Of a stretch of 64,000 nucleotides of DNA, positions 11,601-21,340 are shown piece by piece (position 1 is the stretch's first letter; each line of letters starts with the position of its first letter). The stretch comes from Sabellastarte sp. h YS-2021. Taxonomy: Eukaryota > Annelida > Polychaeta > Sabellida > Sabellidae. Made by a program: the position numbers and the translations under genes. The notes under the pieces are model-generated. The model did not search any database. It was not told the origin of the DNA and saw only the letters and a list, made by a program, of their open reading frames with translations. The stretch is taken from assembly GCA_964017235.1 (NCBI GenBank), contig OZ024935.1:88317052-88381051 (forward strand), in the 5' to 3' direction.

Positions 11601-14600
11601 TAATTATCTTTCCAATGATACCAAATTCCACAAATTTACACACAGTGTTCACATAGAATAGGTCTAAAACTTGTACACAGAAAAAGATGCTGCTTCTATT
11701 TCTGTGACCATTGACCTCATACCTTGACCTATACCAAGAATGTATAAGGGTCCTGTGTTCAAATGGTGCTAAGTATTGGCATAGAGCAGTAGGTCATGAA
11801 TATTAAATTCCAGTTAAGTTTTAAATCTGAATATTAAGAATATTTTCTATGACTTTATTTGGTAAATAATCCTACATTTACGACAGTTATTGTTGGACTG
11901 TGAATGTTGTCATTCAAAGCATATCACATTTACTTTAGATCCAGTGGCTTCAGTGGAGACACGCTTGCCTAGATGAAGAAATAAGTGAAGCAGAAAAAGA
12001 GGAGAGGCGATTGATGGTACAGTCAACATGTACATATGTGCAACTTTGTGTGAACTTTGCTGATAAACTCCCTTTGTTTTACTGGGACTTAAAGCCTAGT
12101 ACTAAGGTCAACTCAAGAGGTCAAACGGGATTTAAAACCAGGGCATTAGTGGGATGTCCGAAAACTCAGTAATGGGCTCTATTATCCAAACATGGGGAAG
12201 AAGGACTTTATTTTATTTCTTATTCAGAAAAGTTATGTCAGTATAAAAAGGCAGGAAAGTGTACAGCTCTTGGTTCAAAAAATAATCTTGTGATGTCTTA
12301 CATATAATGACAAAAATCTTGCGAGATCGGCTTACCAATATGCCTTTAACTTTTTTAAACCATTTAAGTGATGTAGAAGAGAGGTATTAGCATTTACAAG
12401 GAAAAACAACCAATTCTGATTTGAATTTAAACTTTTAGAATGCTAAAGATAGAAGTGATAATGTAGATTATTTGTAGTTTATTAGATACTTTTTTTAAAA
12501 AAAAATTCTTAAATTAAGGGTATTTCAAGAAATAAGAATGTCAATCTGGTTCATAGAACTCTTTTAGCGGGAAATAGTTTAATGCAAAACAAAATTCTTT
12601 GTGTCTCTGCATTTGTCTTTATCTCTGTAGACACAATAAGACATCCCAGTAAATATATTGTGCTCACTCAAGTGGTTTGTGGACATATAATTTTTGGTGT
12701 GTTTTTTTCGCTGTCCAGCATCACACTTTGTTTCCACTCGTTTAAATTAAGAGTGTTTAATGTATCACAGCCAAACTTTTTATGAAGACTTGGGGGGCTT
12801 GTATGGTCAGATACAAACATTTTGACATTGTCGACGCAAAATTTTCAACACTTCTTTTCTGCTCATTTTGAGGCTTTGTATTTTATCATTCTCCAAGCCA
12901 CATTTGGCGTGGAGACTTGAATTTACCACTTAATATGCTCTTTCACAGCAGTAACAAGTGGGCATGACACATGATAGTAAGTTTCATTCTATGTCATCCT
13001 GTTATTTCTAGTGTTCTAGCTACTTTTAACAGTAGTTCTGTTTCTGGTTTTCACTGTAAACATTGAGCATTCTTGTACATGCTTCACAAAACATGCGATC
13101 TCAAGCCTTAGTTGCTATTATTCTATTTCAACAGGCTGAGAAAGAGGTACTTTATGAGGACATGGAGAATATGTACCTGAGGTTGTACAGCGTTGGCAAG
13201 AAGATTAGACAAATGAATAAAAAGGTGATGAATGAATACAATACAAAACAGTAGAAAAGGTCTTCAAAGGCCCACAATCTATCATTGATATTAATTGTCA
13301 CTTAGGAATTTACAAAAGGTGACTGTGTGCTTCACTTAAAAAAAATCCATTAATTGGACTGGAACTGGAATTCTTTAATTTTTCTTATTTGTATTGGCAG
13401 ATTGTTCCAGAGTTTTTGGTGCACTAAATGAAAAGGATCTGTCACCTGTGGTTTTTTGGAGTAACTTTTTGACAGTGATAAACAAGTAAAGGACCTTGGT
13501 GTCCTTGTGGGGTTATACCGTTTCAGTAGCTCGTACATGTAACTGGTGGGTGGGGGACACTTTCATTTAGACATTTTAAATTTTAAAAACAATTCACTAT
13601 TTCATTGCTAATCAGTGAAGCTATCAGGAAATTAGAGATTTATTTTCTAATTCTGGCTATGTTTCAGAGACGGAAGCTTGAAAGGGATCTATAACCTGGC
13701 AAAAACATGGTCTTGTCAAAGGCGATTCCAATGTCCATAATACTTCAAAATTCTTGTACCAGAGTGAAAGCATTTCTGAACATTTTTCTTCAAACTGGCA
13801 ACACCCTTTGTTGTCTGTCATTTTCAAGAGTGATACAAACTCACTGTAGAATGATTCAATTTTGTTTTTACTAAATTTTATCAAATTTAAATTCCTTATT
13901 AATAAATGATTTACCTGAAGATGAATAAATCATTCTTAAATCTACAAAATAAAATGACCAGTTCAATTTACACTGAAAACTACTGCAACAATGTTCAGTG
14001 TGTTTCTGTTCTGACTTCCGCCTATTTTTGTAATGTGGTGTAATATAAGTTATGTAAAAATTTTAATCGCTCACTCAACACTTGTCTATAATTAATGAAA
14101 TTTATGAAGCAGTTTTTGTGTACTTATTGACATAAATTACTATGTTATTGTTTTTTATAAAGTTGGGTTTTTTCCTTGATAAAATTTTCTTTTATTAGAG
14201 ACTGTTACTGGATAAAATGACAGATAAGGCCCCCTTTTTATTTTAAAACTAGAAAAAAATTATTTACATTTTGTACCAATTCGTTAAATAAATTATTTGC
14301 ATACCTGCCATAAATTAGTTTATTTTTGGTTTTTCCTTTCTTTTTTTGTCATTTCTTTAGCAGTTTCCAGGTCAACATTGCTACTTACACCGAACAATTT
14401 TTTTCAATTTTTTTCTTAGAATTGCAGCTGTCCTGATGAGTCCAACTGTACATGCCAAAAGCAGATCACCAAAAAAAATAAAGCAAAACCATGTGAACCA
14501 GAGACTGACACAACACTAAGGGAATCTACCCCAGTGTGAGTAGATTCCCAAATTGTATAGTCCATTTCAAATGTAACAACAGAACTATAGATTTGGTCCA

Positions 14601-17600
14601 AGCTGAAATTGCAAATCTGTGAATTTACTCATAGTGAAAGTTGGAAAATTTCAGCAATTTATGGGTTTTTAACTTTTTACCCCACAGCCCTTAAGGGCTG
14701 TCGGGGTATTGTTTTCAGCCATGGTGTCCGGATGGGCGCACGTGGGCAGGCGGCGGGAAAAAGTTTGTATGGGCTGTATCTCAGAAACCGTAAGGTGTAG
14801 GAAGTTGATACTTGGTGGGGACGTTGGATAGATACTTGGTTGGGACATTGGTGAGGGGGGTGTAGGTGTGCAACGTCATGGTGTGACCTTGTTTTGACCT
14901 TTGACCTTGCCCTAGTGACCTTGCCCTATAAAATCGTGTGAGGGCTATATCTCGGAAATCATAAGGTGTAGGAAGTTGGTACTTGGTAGGGACATTGGTT
15001 AGGGGGTGTAGGTGTGCAATGTCATGGTGCGACCTTGATTTGACCTTTAACCTTGCCATAGTGGCCTTTACCTATAAAATGTTGTCCGGCTATATCTTGG
15101 AAACCTAGGAAGTTGATACTTGGTAGGGACATGAGTTGGGGTTATATGTGTGTTGTGTCATGGTGTGACCTTCATTTGAACCTTGATCTTGCCCTAGTGA
15201 TCTTGACATGTAAAATCTTGTCCAGGTTATGACTTAGAAACTGTAAGGTGTAGGAAGTTCATACTTAGTGGGGACATTGGCTAGGGGTTGTAGGTGTGCA
15301 ACATCATGGTGTGACCTTGTTTTGACCTTTGACCTTGCTGTAGTGACCTTGACCTATAAAATCTTGTTCGGGCTATATCTCAGAAACTGTAAAGTGCAGG
15401 AAGTTGATACTTGATAGGAACATGGGTTGGGGGTTATAGGTGTGTAGTGTCATGGTGTGACCTTGATTTGACCTTTGATTTTCCTGTTGTAACCTCAGCC
15501 TTTAAAATTTTTTCCAGGCAATGTCTCTGAAACTGTAAACTGTAGGAAGTTGATTGTTTGTAGGGACATTGCTTAGGGGTTGTGGTTGTGCATCATCACT
15601 TTTAGTTTACTGATTAATGCTGTCATCTTGCTATTGAATTGTCTTGTAATACTTTATCTTTACATACATTTCTTTCACTTTCACTAACACAACTGCCTAA
15701 ACGACATTCAAAATTTCATGGTAGCAAATAAGTTAAAACTCAACCCAGACAAAACAGAGTTCATTCTCTCTGGCTCCCAAAAAAATCGTAACCAGCTCCT
15801 CCCTCATTTTCCCAACAATATTCTGGGAAATCAGGTCTCGCCAGCACAAAGTGTCAGGAACCTCGGAGTGGTGTTTGACTCTAATTTCAATTTCTCAAAC
15901 CACGTGTCACAGGTCATTAAGTCCACCAGAGTACAGGCAAGAGACCTCTACAGAATTTGTCCCCTTTTAGACATGAATACATCAGTCCTGCTAGTGAATG
16001 CTTTGGTTAGCAGCAGGCTGGACCACTGCAATTCACTCTTCTTATCCCTCACTGATTTTGAGTTAAGGAGATTGCAGCTAGTCCAAAATTTATGGTGCAG
16101 GATTGTCACCCGTTCCTCTAAATTCTCTCACATTACTCCCCAACTAAAAAAACTCCATTGGCTCCCAGTCAGATACAGGGTACAATTCAAAATTGGTCTT
16201 ATTACATACAAAATTCTCAACCAGGGTCAACCAGTTTACCTAAGAGAATTAATGCACCCCTACTCTTCCTCAAGAAACACAAGGTGAAATACCCCTAAAC
16301 TCAAGTTTCTTCAAACCCCCACCTTCGATCGCAGAGTTCACAAATCTATCAAACACTTTTCTAACTGCTTCAGTCACTATGCCCCTTCCCTTTGCAACTC
16401 CTTCCCTCTCCATGTAAGAAATAGTCCCTCTGTTGCATCTTTTAGGAAACACCTTAAAACTCACCTCTTTAGCTCTAGCTTCCCAACTTAGTCTTTCTTC
16501 CCTCCCGGTCACACCCACAATCCTGGATTACTGACCTTGAATGCCCCTCGACTTCCCTACAATTACGATTTTGTTTAATTAGCGCACTGAGTTCCCCTTC
16601 GTGGGGAAGATATTGCGCTTGCAAAGCAGTAAATTAGATTAGATTAGACTTAGATGTTATTTTCTCTACGTAAACATTATTTGGACACTGCTCTGAAAGT
16701 ATCTCGATCATTGTACTGTTTTACGACTTCTATATCTCATGGTGTTGAAAACTATTTCCCCCAGCTGTGGGGTACAGACATCTGTGATGCTATTTTTTCA
16801 AAAGATTCACCAAAGTGTAAGTAAATTTCTTACTGATAGACAGTGGAATTTGCCCTGGGTGGAAGATGCAATATGTAAGCCATTTACATGAACCTGTTGT
16901 GGATAATCGTACCATAAAGATTGTGTAATTAGACAATAATAAGATTGTGTAATAAGATAATAACATTTCATACCGAAGTCTTGTATTAAATTATTTATTG
17001 TTGATGTCTTATTTTGTATACATACCAAATTGATTCAATTGAGGGATAAGAGTATTTAAAAATATGTACATAAAACATGTCAGTTGGGTGAATACTTTTT
17101 CAGAAGATTGTTTGGGCCAGTTTTTAAATTTTCTATTTTTTTAAATTGTCACTTTGTAATTGAATAAATAGTAAAGTAACTTTTAAACTTAATAAATTGA
17201 CCTCTGAAGTCAGTAATCTACAATTTAACTTGACTGATCAATATTTAATCAATAACTTGACTTCTTAACTTGATTAATCAACTTTCAAACTGAATTAATT
17301 GACTTTTGAATTGATTGAGTTCAGAAGTTTATTGAGTTGAAAAGTTGATCATTGATTAGAAGACTCATGATTCAAAGTTAATTAATCATAATTCACTCTG
17401 CAGATAGTTACTCATCCTGGATTTCCCACACTTGCCCACAAATGACAAATACACCAATGGCTCATAGTAAAACACAGGGTACAGTTCAAAATTTTGTATA
17501 ATCAAAATTCACATACAAAACCACATGGTCACAGAATACCTCCCTGAAAACTCCATTGGTACACCTCATCTAGAAATACTACATGGAATTGGCTAGAATT

Positions 17601-18710
17601 TAAATTTGTTTAAATCCCATCTTACCACAATTAAGTTCACAAAAATCCCACAAGTCATTCAGCTATTATGTACCAATTTTACAAAACTCTCTTCTTCTTC
17701 ATATGAAACGAGTCCCTCAGTCATATCTCTGTGGAAGCATCTTAAGACTTGCATCTTCAACTCGAGTTTGCCACTTGGCAAATTCGCCTTGTTCACACCC
17801 ATGGATTACTGATCTAAGGTGTTACTTGACTATCACATTTTTGTCTATTTTTGTTAGTTAATCACACTGAGTCCCCCCTTAATCCCCAATGCAGTATATT
17901 AGATTTGATTAGAAATAAAATTGTTTTTTTTTTCTGATAGGCAAACTTTACATAGTTACTCTGACAAATTTCTCATTTCTTAAATCATCCCGATTTTTGT
18001 GTTTCAGACCACTCTCTGGTCATAAATCAACCTCTCACAGCTTCCAAGGCAACCAACGATACGTCTCTGTCATGCACACCAAAGAAGAGCCATTTCCCAA
18101 GATGCATCTGTTTAAATTTCACTCCAGCATCTCTCAATGCATGCTGGATGGCAAAGAAAGCCCTTCATCAGCCTGTGCCCTGATCTGCAAAATTTTTGCA
18201 GTCAAATTCAAACGCTATCCTTCAGAATTTGACCATGAAAGACATCCCCTCAGGGATATTCCGACGAAAGTGTTTGACCAAGTGGTAGAATCCATACAGG
18301 AGGGAAACAGGTCCCATTCAAATTACCATAAAGGTGAAATGGCCTTTCTGAGTGCAGAAAATATTGAGGAATTGACAAGCCACCTAGCAACACGACTCGT
18401 GAAACAGCTAGACATAGATACCAGAGTGCCAGATACAATGGTCCCTCATGTGATGACTATAAAGGACAATGAGGTCATTTTGTTTGCAAAAAGTCACCGG
18501 GTTGTGAGTTTGTTCAGCCATAAAGGATGGCTGTGGCTATTTGACTCCCAACGGCATATTGTGAGCAAGGACAAGTCACCCAAGTACTTTGGATCATACT
18601 TATTTTATGCCAAGAAAGAGGAAACGGTCATCAAAAACATGTTTCAGTCTTATGACACTTTTTGTGAGCTGAAGCCCTTCTCTGGGAAGTTTGCAATTTT
18701 TGAAATATGA
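2633..18710 (+). CDS. Six-exon gene, coiled coil + candidate papain-like domain
   Basis: Coding exons: 2633-2690, 5238-5290, 11939-12016, 13135-13224, 14420-14535, 18008-18710 (TGA at the end). Every junction has an AG acceptor and a GT donor (the best is GTGAGT at 14536), and the phases 1,0,0,0,2 join into one open frame of about 365 residues. The first Met is in exon 1, downstream of an acceptor at 2618, so a 5' UTR exon probably exists upstream. Residues ~38-93 (exons 3-4) are rich in E/K/R/L and likely form a coiled coil. Exon 5 holds a CxC-x5-CxC cluster (C95, C97, C103, C105) followed by a Lys-rich run. The last exon supplies residues 133-365. I do not recognise the family by name. Intron 2 is almost wholly occupied by an antisense LINE. 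No signal peptide or membrane segment is seen, so the product is probably nuclear or cytosolic. Confidence 0.72.
2980..4108. mobile_element. Hairpin-headed non-autonomous element with ~150-bp repeats
   Basis: It opens with a perfect 24-bp palindrome at 2980-3003 and closes near 4096-4108 with CTGGTGGATACA, a near reverse complement of TGTATCCACCGG at 2977-2988. This suggests a terminal inverted repeat. Inside, a unit containing GGCGGCCATCTTGAATTTTT and GCGGAAAATGAAAAAT recurs at about 3505, 3655, 3795, 3947 and 4028 (spacings 150, 140, 152, then truncated). The open frames here on both strands are read through these repeats and are not genes. The element lies in intron 1 of the plus-strand gene. 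No transposase is present. Confidence 0.65.
4109..5237. other. Intron 1 sequence, nothing recognised
   Basis: AT-rich intronic sequence between the hairpin-headed element and the exon at 5238. I see no gene or clear repeat in it. Confidence 0.5.
5838..5852. repeat. LINE target-site duplication, left copy
   Basis: ACCTATACCAAGAAT, identical to 11727-11741 on the other side of the LINE. It directly abuts the T run (antisense poly-A) of the element, as expected of target-primed reverse transcription. Confidence 0.9.
5853..6104 (-). other. LINE 3' end with two poly-A tracts
   Basis: Sense strand: the ORF2 stop overlaps an AATAAA (complement at 6104-6109), followed within ~10 nt by an A-rich tract (6071-6096). 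About 200 nt of other sequence follow, then a second AATAAA (complement at 5882-5887) and the terminal 17-nt poly-A (5852-5868) at the target-site duplication. The segment between has a GC-rich patch (5908-5942) able to fold through GAGGG/CCCTC. It may be a long 3' UTR or a 3'-transduced flank. Confidence 0.7.
6105..6596 (-). pseudogene. LINE ORF2 C-terminus (zinc-finger region)
   Basis: C-terminal end of ORF2, 163 codons. It contains CQICGESESISHLLFYC, the C-x2-C-x7-H-x4-C finger typical of the ORF2 C-terminus in Tx1/L1-type elements, followed by an LNNLW motif. It is out of frame with the upstream part (ends 6696): the ~100 nt between read in a third frame, so at least two indels separate them. 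It stops at TAA 6105-6107. Confidence 0.85.
6696..7616 (-). pseudogene. LINE ORF2 middle section
   Basis: 306 codons following the reverse transcriptase. It is in the same frame as the RT segment upstream; the two are parted only by one TAA at 7665-7667 (read as ...LID-stop-FSLISGL...). It contains KYLGIYVGYD and SLFGKVKLINSLAIP, the thumb-side motifs that follow RT in L1/Tx1 ORF2. It ends in a frameshift near 6700. Confidence 0.88.
7665..9224 (-). pseudogene. LINE ORF2 reverse transcriptase
   Basis: 519 codons with the non-LTR reverse transcriptase core: SPGLDGLTPEFYQ, YRPISLSNYDYKI, LIFLDFEKAFDSVEW (catalytic Asp), RGIRQGCPLSALL, and YADD at about residues 497-500 (7725-7736). All three catalytic aspartates are visible, so RT decay came from framing lesions rather than active-site loss. 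It overlaps the endonuclease segment by ~26 nt in another frame. It ends at a premature TAA, after which the same frame stays open. Confidence 0.93.
9199..9852 (-). pseudogene. LINE ORF2 N-terminal APE endonuclease, broken
   Basis: Start of ORF2. It shows the APE/DNase I-like motifs LTCNVRGLHD, IIFLQET (catalytic Glu), SVYAPN and VAGDFNV (catalytic Asp/Asn). After about residue 188 the frame is wrong: the family-like sequence continues in a second frame (QTDQGFTYYDK) and then switches to the frame of the RT segment. The SRxDY-type motif expected just before MSKDCCG is absent, consistent with a ~10-nt deletion near 9220. Both lesions would inactivate the protein. Confidence 0.9.
9972..11219 (-). 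CDS. LINE ORF1: two zinc knuckles plus NADAR domain
   Basis: Intact 415-codon frame. Residues ~45-165 resemble two RRM-like folds (VWRIYVKDNQARVKL; DVIKITFKDIPLSRGNNDVI). CCHC knuckles: C185-x2-C-x4-H-x4-C198 and C204-x2-C-x4-H-x6-C219. Residues ~231-378 match the NADAR (YbiA/RibX-like) domain: GYEDPLSNFYPC, SSAEHAYQYSKA (E259), AKRL, QVLEAKAKGSPEF, LVEAVQGDLFWSSGLN (D342, W345) and WPGKN (363-366). The Glu, Asp and Trp I would expect in the pocket are present. In bacteria, NADAR proteins act on ADP-ribosylated substrates, including removal of ADP-ribose from guanine in DNA. The C-terminus is a Lys/Ser-rich then acidic tail. ORF1 should bind element RNA; the role of the NADAR part here is inference. 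It starts at ATG 11217-11219, right after a short 5' UTR stretch. Confidence 0.9.
   Translation of the reverse strand: MDLPSVEPVFINAKDIIDFKTVKEFEICDAVLSIIQPKDLLAIQRIRMVWRIYVKDNQARVKLCTTTLNIRGQSVQTHSNNPYRAGIGQGQSDTDVIKITFKDIPLSRGNNDVIAYLDSKNIKLKRPIQYGKVRNERNELTDIINGDRIAFTEPFASPLPRRTIIGSSHCVIFHRGQKRWDKPLCNNCFQEGHFRNQCQNPSACVVCKQPGHLPGDTGCPGTARQKHRCVTPFQGYEDPLSNFYPCQIKVFGVSTSSAEHAYQYSKAVQCGHPDVANEILSAKKALQAKRLSSSLPYNPNWELVKEDQMAQVLEAKAKGSPEFCDTLIQSGSNILVEAVQGDLFWSSGLNKEQVLRVKKNSWPGKNRMGKLLTDLRAKMVKESSSKGRSMRKTQNGGQNQNQDGSESESEYNFSD
11267..11406. repeat. 70-bp tandem duplication in LINE 5' UTR
   Basis: Two copies (11267-11336 and 11337-11406) of a 70-bp unit containing AGAAGTAGTAATATTCCTTT, differing at few positions. 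They lie just upstream (sense) of the ORF1 start. Tandem repeats in LINE 5' UTRs often carry promoter activity; that role here is inferred. Confidence 0.85.
11727..11741. repeat. LINE target-site duplication, right copy
   Basis: Exact 15-base match to 5838-5852. It marks the 5' end of the element on the minus strand and shows that the copy is not 5'-truncated. Confidence 0.9.
11742..13345. other. Intronic sequence around exons 3 and 4
   Basis: Apart from the coding exons 11939-12016 and 13135-13224 of the plus-strand gene, I see no other gene, RNA or repeat family here. Confidence 0.5.
13350..13540 (-). pseudogene. LINE fragment (L2/CR1-type C-terminus)
   Basis: The minus frame reads YNPTRTPRS, then ...HLVHQKLWNNLPIQIRKIKEFQ, the L/F-W-N-x-L-P signature that closes ORF2 in L2/CR1-group elements. 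It is 5'-truncated and short. It lies in intron 4 of the plus-strand gene. Confidence 0.7.
14678..14708. repeat. Near-perfect palindrome heading a tandem-repeat element
   Basis: Arms TACCCCACAGCCCTT and AAGGGCTGT-C-GGGGTA meet at a TTAA centre; one extra C breaks perfect symmetry. It marks the left edge of the 146-bp repeat element that follows. Confidence 0.8.
14709..15600 (+). repeat. Five tandem ~146-bp units, TGACCT-rich
   Basis: The phrase GTCATGGTGTGACCTT (with small changes) starts at about 14875, 15021, 15157, 15303 and 15449, giving spacings 146, 136, 146, 146. Each unit also holds a GGCTATATCTCGGAAA-like phrase and AGGAAGTTGATACTTGG. Several units contain TTTGACCTTTGACCTT, i.e. AGGTCA half-sites spaced by one base (DR1). 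Open frames through this array are repeat artefacts. It lies in intron 5 of the plus-strand gene. Confidence 0.85.
15680..16650 (+). pseudogene. L2/CR1-group LINE 3' end
   Basis: Begins within the RT thumb (CLNDIQNFMVANKLKLNPDKTEF). It continues with RNLGVVFD, VSSRLDHCNSL, RIVTRSSKFSHITP and LKKLHWLPVRYR, all hallmark phrases of L2/CR1-group ORF2. A stop at ~16285 is a lesion: the family-like reading continues (NSFPLHVRNSPSVASFRKHLKTHLF) to ~16490. The 3' UTR ends in GCGCACTGAG...TTGCGCTTGCAAAG and a short TTAGA/TTAGATTAGATT tail (~16631-16648) instead of poly-A, typical of this clade. It is 5'-truncated and sits in intron 5. Confidence 0.88.
17165..17395. repeat. AT-rich patch of TTGATTAATCAA-like words
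   Basis: Variants of AACTTGATTAATCAA and TTGACTTTTGAATTGATT recur in both orientations, so the segment can fold on itself. It is possibly a degenerate foldback element, and no coding signal is seen. Confidence 0.4.
17425..17915 (+). pseudogene. Second, more decayed L2/CR1-group 3' end
   Basis: It is colinear with 16130-16650: ACAGGGTACAGTTCAAAATT, then SSYETSPSVISLWKHLKTCIFNSS (compare SPSVASFRKHLKTHLF), then AATCACACTGAGTCCCC and a terminal TTAGATTTGATTAGA. It lies 0.8 kb from the first copy in the same orientation and is more diverged, with several indels. Confidence 0.78.
18008..18710 (+). CDS. Terminal exon, possible papain-like cysteine peptidase domain
   Basis: This exon carries residues 133-365 of the six-exon gene. 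The segment SSACALICKIFA places a Cys (about C188) at the start of a hydrophobic helix. A later segment HKGWLWLFDSQRH gives a His (about H303) and an Asp (about D311) on a strand-like stretch. A Cys at a helix start followed by a distant His and an Asp in W-x-L-F-D-S is the pattern of papain-fold deubiquitinase-type domains. This is inference from order and spacing only. H295 in 'KSHRVV' is an alternative catalytic His. The region between is helical and charged. The exon starts after a TTTCAG acceptor at 18007 and is read in the frame set by exon 5. Confidence 0.6.
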
Positions 18711-20745
18711 CATTTTGTGTTATAGCTAGTGGTGGGATCACCAGCTAAAATGGCAGATCGAGTATCACCTGTTATAAGCGAGTTGAACTCGGGTTAAACT
18801 CGAGTAATTTTCAGGATAAAGTATTTCGTTTGTTAGCCAATAATCTGGGAAAATGTTTTATATAGCCATACATGAGCCAAAACTTTGACCAGGAAATGGC
18901 TTTCGCGATATATTTTCAGTCAACTCGTCCCAGCACTAGTTATAGCTGTGTCAGTAGTAATCACGTGTTATGGCATATTTCCAAGCAAATTATAGTGATC
19001 TATTTTCTAAATTACTTGGAACTATATCCTCCTTACCAGTTCCTTCACATTGAACTTTCCTTATTGTTCTTTGACCTTCATTTTAGTGGCTACAAATTGA
19101 ATGTTGCTCCTCCATTTCACGTGCACTTCTTGTCAGGACCGGTATGGTATTAAATATGTGTTAATCCCTTCTTATGCTGATATAATTTTGTGAGATATTT
19201 GTCTGTTGACATCACAATGTCATAAAAGAAGCTCTTTTGCTAGAATCTTGGGTGATAAAAACAATATAGTGCTTGTAGCATAGCATCCTCAAACATGTTA
19301 TATTCTGTTTATTATCTTAGTTAATAAATACCTAAGTATCTAATGTAACAAGTGCATATTACTGTTTGAAATATATAAACAGTAGTTTTAGGCAGCCCCA
19401 GTAGAATTCTAATAAGCAATAATATGTTTCGTAAGTTACAGAGAGTGTGCAAAACGTTGAAAAACAGATTTTTTACTTTTGTTATATGGTGTTATCAACA
19501 ACACTTACTTACAGAACATATTATTGTAGAAATAAAGTCCGAGGGTGAGTAGTTTATGACCTCTATAAAAGGACAGTACTTCCAGTGGACAATGGATGAG
19601 TGTGGCAGCACGAGTCCATTATGCCGGAAGTTCCGTCCTTTTATAGCGGTCATAAAGTATGAACCTGAGGACTATATTTCTATTATAAAGACTTGTTTCA
19701 TTTATTAAACCATAAGTATTATTATAAATATGATTTTTACACACCTATCTGTCACATTATATTTTGTTTGTATTGTTTGTTTCTCTTTGTTGATGATCGA
19801 TCGTCCATTTATTGCTTCAGATAAATAGACACAAAAATATGCACACTGCACTGTTTTGTGTAGTCTGTGCTCTTCCGGTCTATAATGCTTATTAGATTTC
19901 TACCCCTAAATTATTTTCAAACGACACCTATGTTCTGTTTAATCAAATACATTACAAAAAAGTTGCTAATTCATTGATGTTTCAAGAATGAACAGGAATG
20001 GGTTATCTGTATTGGAGTTGTGTGGGCTGCGTCACCCTCTTACCAGCTAATCCCCTGCTATTTGTATTTATAAAGGATGATACGACCAATATAGACATAT
20101 TCAAATAGACATATTTAGGACTGAGGTAACGTTTATAAAGTTCACAGTGAATCTTTTACAAAAATAAATAGTGTAAGATATGGTGAACCAATTATATACG
20201 GCAAAAGTCCAAGCAGTCATTGTGAATAAACCAAGACATTTATCATTGGCAATATTTTCAACAGTGATTTTCAATCCCTAACCAAAAACAAAAATTCCCA
20301 TAAAATATTCATTTTCTGTTGTTTTACAGTTTTGGCATACAAGTATGATGGATTTTTGGCCATTCAATATTTTAGTTTAAACATTTACCACCACACTTTA
20401 CAAGAAGTACCTTCCAGGAGGTTGGAACTAAATTTCAACTGTTTAGGAAAATATGGCATTTTACCCAAGCTGGTCAGAGTAATTGTATTTAATCCCAGAG
20501 ATTTGTTTGTTTATACAGTAAGCAACAAAACAATAAAATACTACAGAAAATAACTTGTAGATTGATCATCAGTCAAGGAAGTGGCAAAGTGGATGTACTT
20601 AATATGTCAAAAAATTATGTTCATTCAATAAAATTACATGTCTATCTGGGATTGATGGCTTGCAAATAAGGTAGAACCAGAAGTGGTACCATCAAAGAAC
20701 TAGATCTAGTGCATCGGAGAACCCATGCAAATTTGTATCCTCCAA
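18711..20745. other. Downstream of plus-strand gene; no further gene
   Basis: The 3' UTR of the six-exon gene should start here. AATAAA occurs at 19323, a possible poly-A signal, and again inside the foldback element at 19527-19682. Otherwise AT-rich sequence without recognisable features. Confidence 0.4.
19527..19682. mobile_element. 156-bp foldback MITE
   Basis: Arms of 57 bp (19527-19583 and 19626-19682) are near-perfect reverse complements; both carry TATAAAAGGAC and end in ...TTCC/GGAA around a 42-nt loop. No coding capacity. TATAAAAG in each arm resembles a TATA box facing inward. Confidence 0.8.
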
Positions 20746-20754
20746 AAAGACAAC

Positions 20755-21340
20755 TCATCAAAGCCAGTGAACCATCGTTTGGCCTTGAAGGAGGGGCCCA
20801 AGGTCAAATCTCACCACATAAGAAGATTCTTAGCCCATGATTTCCTATAACATGGTTTCACATTGCAAACCTCTAGGACCAATAATATGTGAGTTATAAG
20901 CACTTTTAAGTTTGGAAAGAGAGACCCAAGGTCACATCTGACCACATCAGAAGATTCCCAGCCCATGATTTCCTATAAACTATAAGCACTTTTAAGTTTG
21001 GCTGTCTTGATTCACCTTGAATCAAGGGCCCAAGGTCAAATCGGAACACAGAAGATTCACATTGCAAACCTCTAGGACCAGTGATAAGCAAGTTATAAGC
21101 ACTTTTAAGTTTGTCTGTCCTCATTTGACCTCAAAGGAGGGTCTTAAGGTCAAATATGACCACCCCAGAAGATCCCCAGCCCATGATTTTTTCCTATAAG
21201 TTGGTTTCACATTGCAAACCTCTAAGATCAATAATAAGTGAGTTATGAGCACTTTTAAGTTTGGCTCTCCTCGTTTGACCTTGAAGGAGGGGCCTAAGGT
21301 CAAATCTGACCACATCAAATTCTCAGCTGAGGTCACATAT
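20755..21340 (+). repeat. Diverged copies of the 147-bp satellite (about 4 units)
   Basis: Repeats of TTGACCTTGAAGGAGGGG...AAGGTCAAATCTGACC and AAACCTCTAGGACCAATAATAAG match the main 147-bp array at 46560-48960, but with deletions between units. Confidence 0.85.

Larger units (their letters stand above)
5853..11726 (-). mobile_element. Full-length Tx1/L1-like LINE, antisense in intron 2
   Basis: A ~5.87-kb non-LTR retrotransposon on the minus strand, bounded by a 15-bp exact target-site duplication (5838-5852 and 11727-11741) with a 17-nt T run at the left end. In sense order: 5' UTR with a 70-bp tandem duplication, ORF1 (zinc knuckles plus NADAR domain), a ~120-nt spacer, ORF2 (APE-type endonuclease, reverse transcriptase with YADD, C-terminal CCHC-like finger), 3' UTR and poly-A. 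ORF1 with CCHC knuckles and an ORF2 with an APE endonuclease fit the Tx1 branch of the L1 group; the clade assignment is from motif content, not a tree. ORF2 has several lesions, so this copy is dead. The insertion fills most of the 6.6-kb intron between exons 2 and 3 of the host gene. Confidence 0.93.
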
